Part shown: piece after piece, positions 63,206 to 64,000 of the stretch
How the letters are laid out: the number at the start of each line of letters is the position of its first letter
How positions within the stretch are numbered: position 1 is the stretch's first letter
NCBI RefSeq assembly: GCF_000720185.1
Contig: NZ_JOIY01000013.1
Coordinates: 95,217 to 159,216, forward strand
DNA length: 64,000 bases
Origin: Streptomyces sp. NRRL S-340
GTDB taxonomy: Bacteria > Actinomycetota > Actinomycetes > Streptomycetales > Streptomycetaceae
Direction: 5' to 3'
Notes under the pieces: model-generated
Database searches by the model: none
Told to the model about the DNA's origin: nothing
What the model saw: only the letters and a program-made list of their open reading frames with translations
Position numbers and translations under genes: made by a program

Positions 63206-63690
63206 CAGAAGCGGTAGTGCGCCTGCTGGGTGGCGAGGGTCACCCAGCGGGTGTTCGAGAAGGCCTCGATGCCCCACCGGCCGCCGATACGCCCGTACCC
63301 GGAGGCCTTCACCCCGCCGAAGGGCGCCTGGGGTTCGTCGGCGACGGACTGGTCGTTGACGTGCACAATGCCGGTACGGACCCGGCGGGCGACGTTGAGC
63401 CCGTGGGTGGCGTTCTCGGTGATGATGCCTCAGGTCAGCCCCTTCTCGGTGTCGTTGGCCAGGGCGACGGCGTCGGCGTCGTCCGCATACGTCCCGACGA
63501 CGCCCACCGGGCCGCCGAACACCTCCGTCCGGTACACCTCGGCGTCCTCGGGCACGCGCGTGAGCACGGTGGCCGGGTGCACCGCACCCTCCAACTCCCC
63601 ACCGCCGACCAGGACCTTCGCACCCCTGGCCACGGCGTCGCGCACCAGCCCGGCCACGCGCCGCGCGGCGTGTGCGGACGGGCCGGACGG
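63206..63690 (-). pseudogene. Aldehyde dehydrogenase remnant
   Basis: C-terminal third of a benzaldehyde/salicylaldehyde-type aldehyde dehydrogenase in one frame: RRVAGLVRDAVARGAKVLVGGG, PATVLTRVPEDAEVYRTEVFGGPVGV, DAVALANDTEKGLT, then a TGA stop at 63430-63432 inside the conserved block, then GIITENATHGLNVARRVRTG, VNDQSVADEPQAPFGGVKASGYG and a normal end at 63206. The N-terminal ~320 residues with the NAD site and catalytic Cys are missing: similarity stops near 63690. A decayed gene, not a functional enzyme. Confidence 0.85.
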
Positions 63691-63699
63691 GTGGACGGG

Positions 63700-64000
63700 A
63701 CGTGCCGCCGCGGTTCGTCCAGTGAAATTTCCTTCGCAGGTCCGGCGGAAATGCCGCTCCGCTTCCACGGCTGCGTCAAGGGTCGCCCGTCAGTTCCGCA
63801 CAGCCGGAGGGCGGATCGGTCGGGGCGGACCGGTCAGGGCGCGGGGTGCACCGGTGGAGGTGGGGCCGAGCGGTGGAGGTGCGGTGGGTCGGGCGGGACT
63901 GGGGCGTGTTTCGAAAGTGGCGCCGTCCGCCCGAAGGGCGGGCCCCGCGGTGCCTGGTGCGTGTGATCGCAAGGCGGAGGGTCGTCCTCGTACCGGGCGT
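63700..64000. other. Window end, no recognisable gene
   Basis: About 300 bp upstream (in gene direction) of the aldehyde dehydrogenase remnant with no convincing coding frame; short GGTGGAGGTG repeats near 63855-63882. The missing half of the dehydrogenase is not here, suggesting deletion with a breakpoint around 63690-63720. Confidence 0.4.

Overview
The DNA is very GC-rich and codon use, GTG/TTG starts and ATGA/GTGA overlaps are those of a Streptomyces (conservon signalling operon with paired P450s, many RsbU/SpoIIE-type phosphatases, DasR-type chitinase promoter, Actinobacteria-type [NiFe]-hydrogenase). No insertion sequence, phage gene, rRNA or CRISPR array is visible, so this reads as an accessory but stable part of a Streptomyces chromosome.

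Layout. 0-8 kb: long-form GAPDH, a GNAT acetyltransferase, a zinc-free L33 paralogue and two multidomain PAS/GAF/SpoIIE/ATPase regulators. 8-14.5 kb: secreted lipase, a wall/membrane-attached phosphoesterase with a possible PHO box, and efeO-efeB ferrous iron uptake genes without efeU. 14.6-22 kb: a membrane PP2C phosphatase, then a complete conservon (histidine-kinase-like, roadblock, DUF742, GTPase) translationally coupled to two cytochromes P450, the first with ExxW instead of ExxR. 22-26.5 kb: aldo/keto reductase, an unusual tRNA-Gly(UCC), a TetR/alcohol-dehydrogenase pair around a perfect operator, and a membrane-protein gene broken twice (one break is a 17-bp tandem duplication).

26.6-33.2 kb is the most coherent newly inferred system: a leftward operon of QueD quercetinase, two XapX membrane proteins, an amidohydrolase-2 (decarboxylase type), an alpha/beta-hydrolase and a MarR regulator, divergent from a FUSC exporter and LysR regulator, with a 27-bp palindrome between. 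The enzymes fit consecutive flavonol degradation steps: ring opening with CO release, depside hydrolysis and decarboxylation of the phloroglucinol carboxylate.

33.5-40 kb holds another PP2C phosphatase, a PYROXD2-like flavoprotein with an SRPBCC partner, NAD kinase, and a GH18 chitinase behind two dre-like repeats. 40-47 kb is narGHJI, respiratory nitrate reductase. 50.3-62.6 kb is a [NiFe]-hydrogenase locus of the high-affinity (group 1h/5) type: a 527-aa protein, the large subunit, a NifU-like protein and hypA to the right, converging on hypX, protease, hypB, hypF, hypC, hypD, hypE to the left. The small subunit is not in the window, and hypE loses its essential C-terminus at a G/C homopolymer tract exactly where the two operons meet. 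An Rpf-like secreted protein and a decayed aldehyde dehydrogenase close the window. Nitrate respiration, atmospheric H2 oxidation and Rpf together suggest survival during dormancy or low oxygen, under partner-switching control by the five PP2C-type phosphatases.
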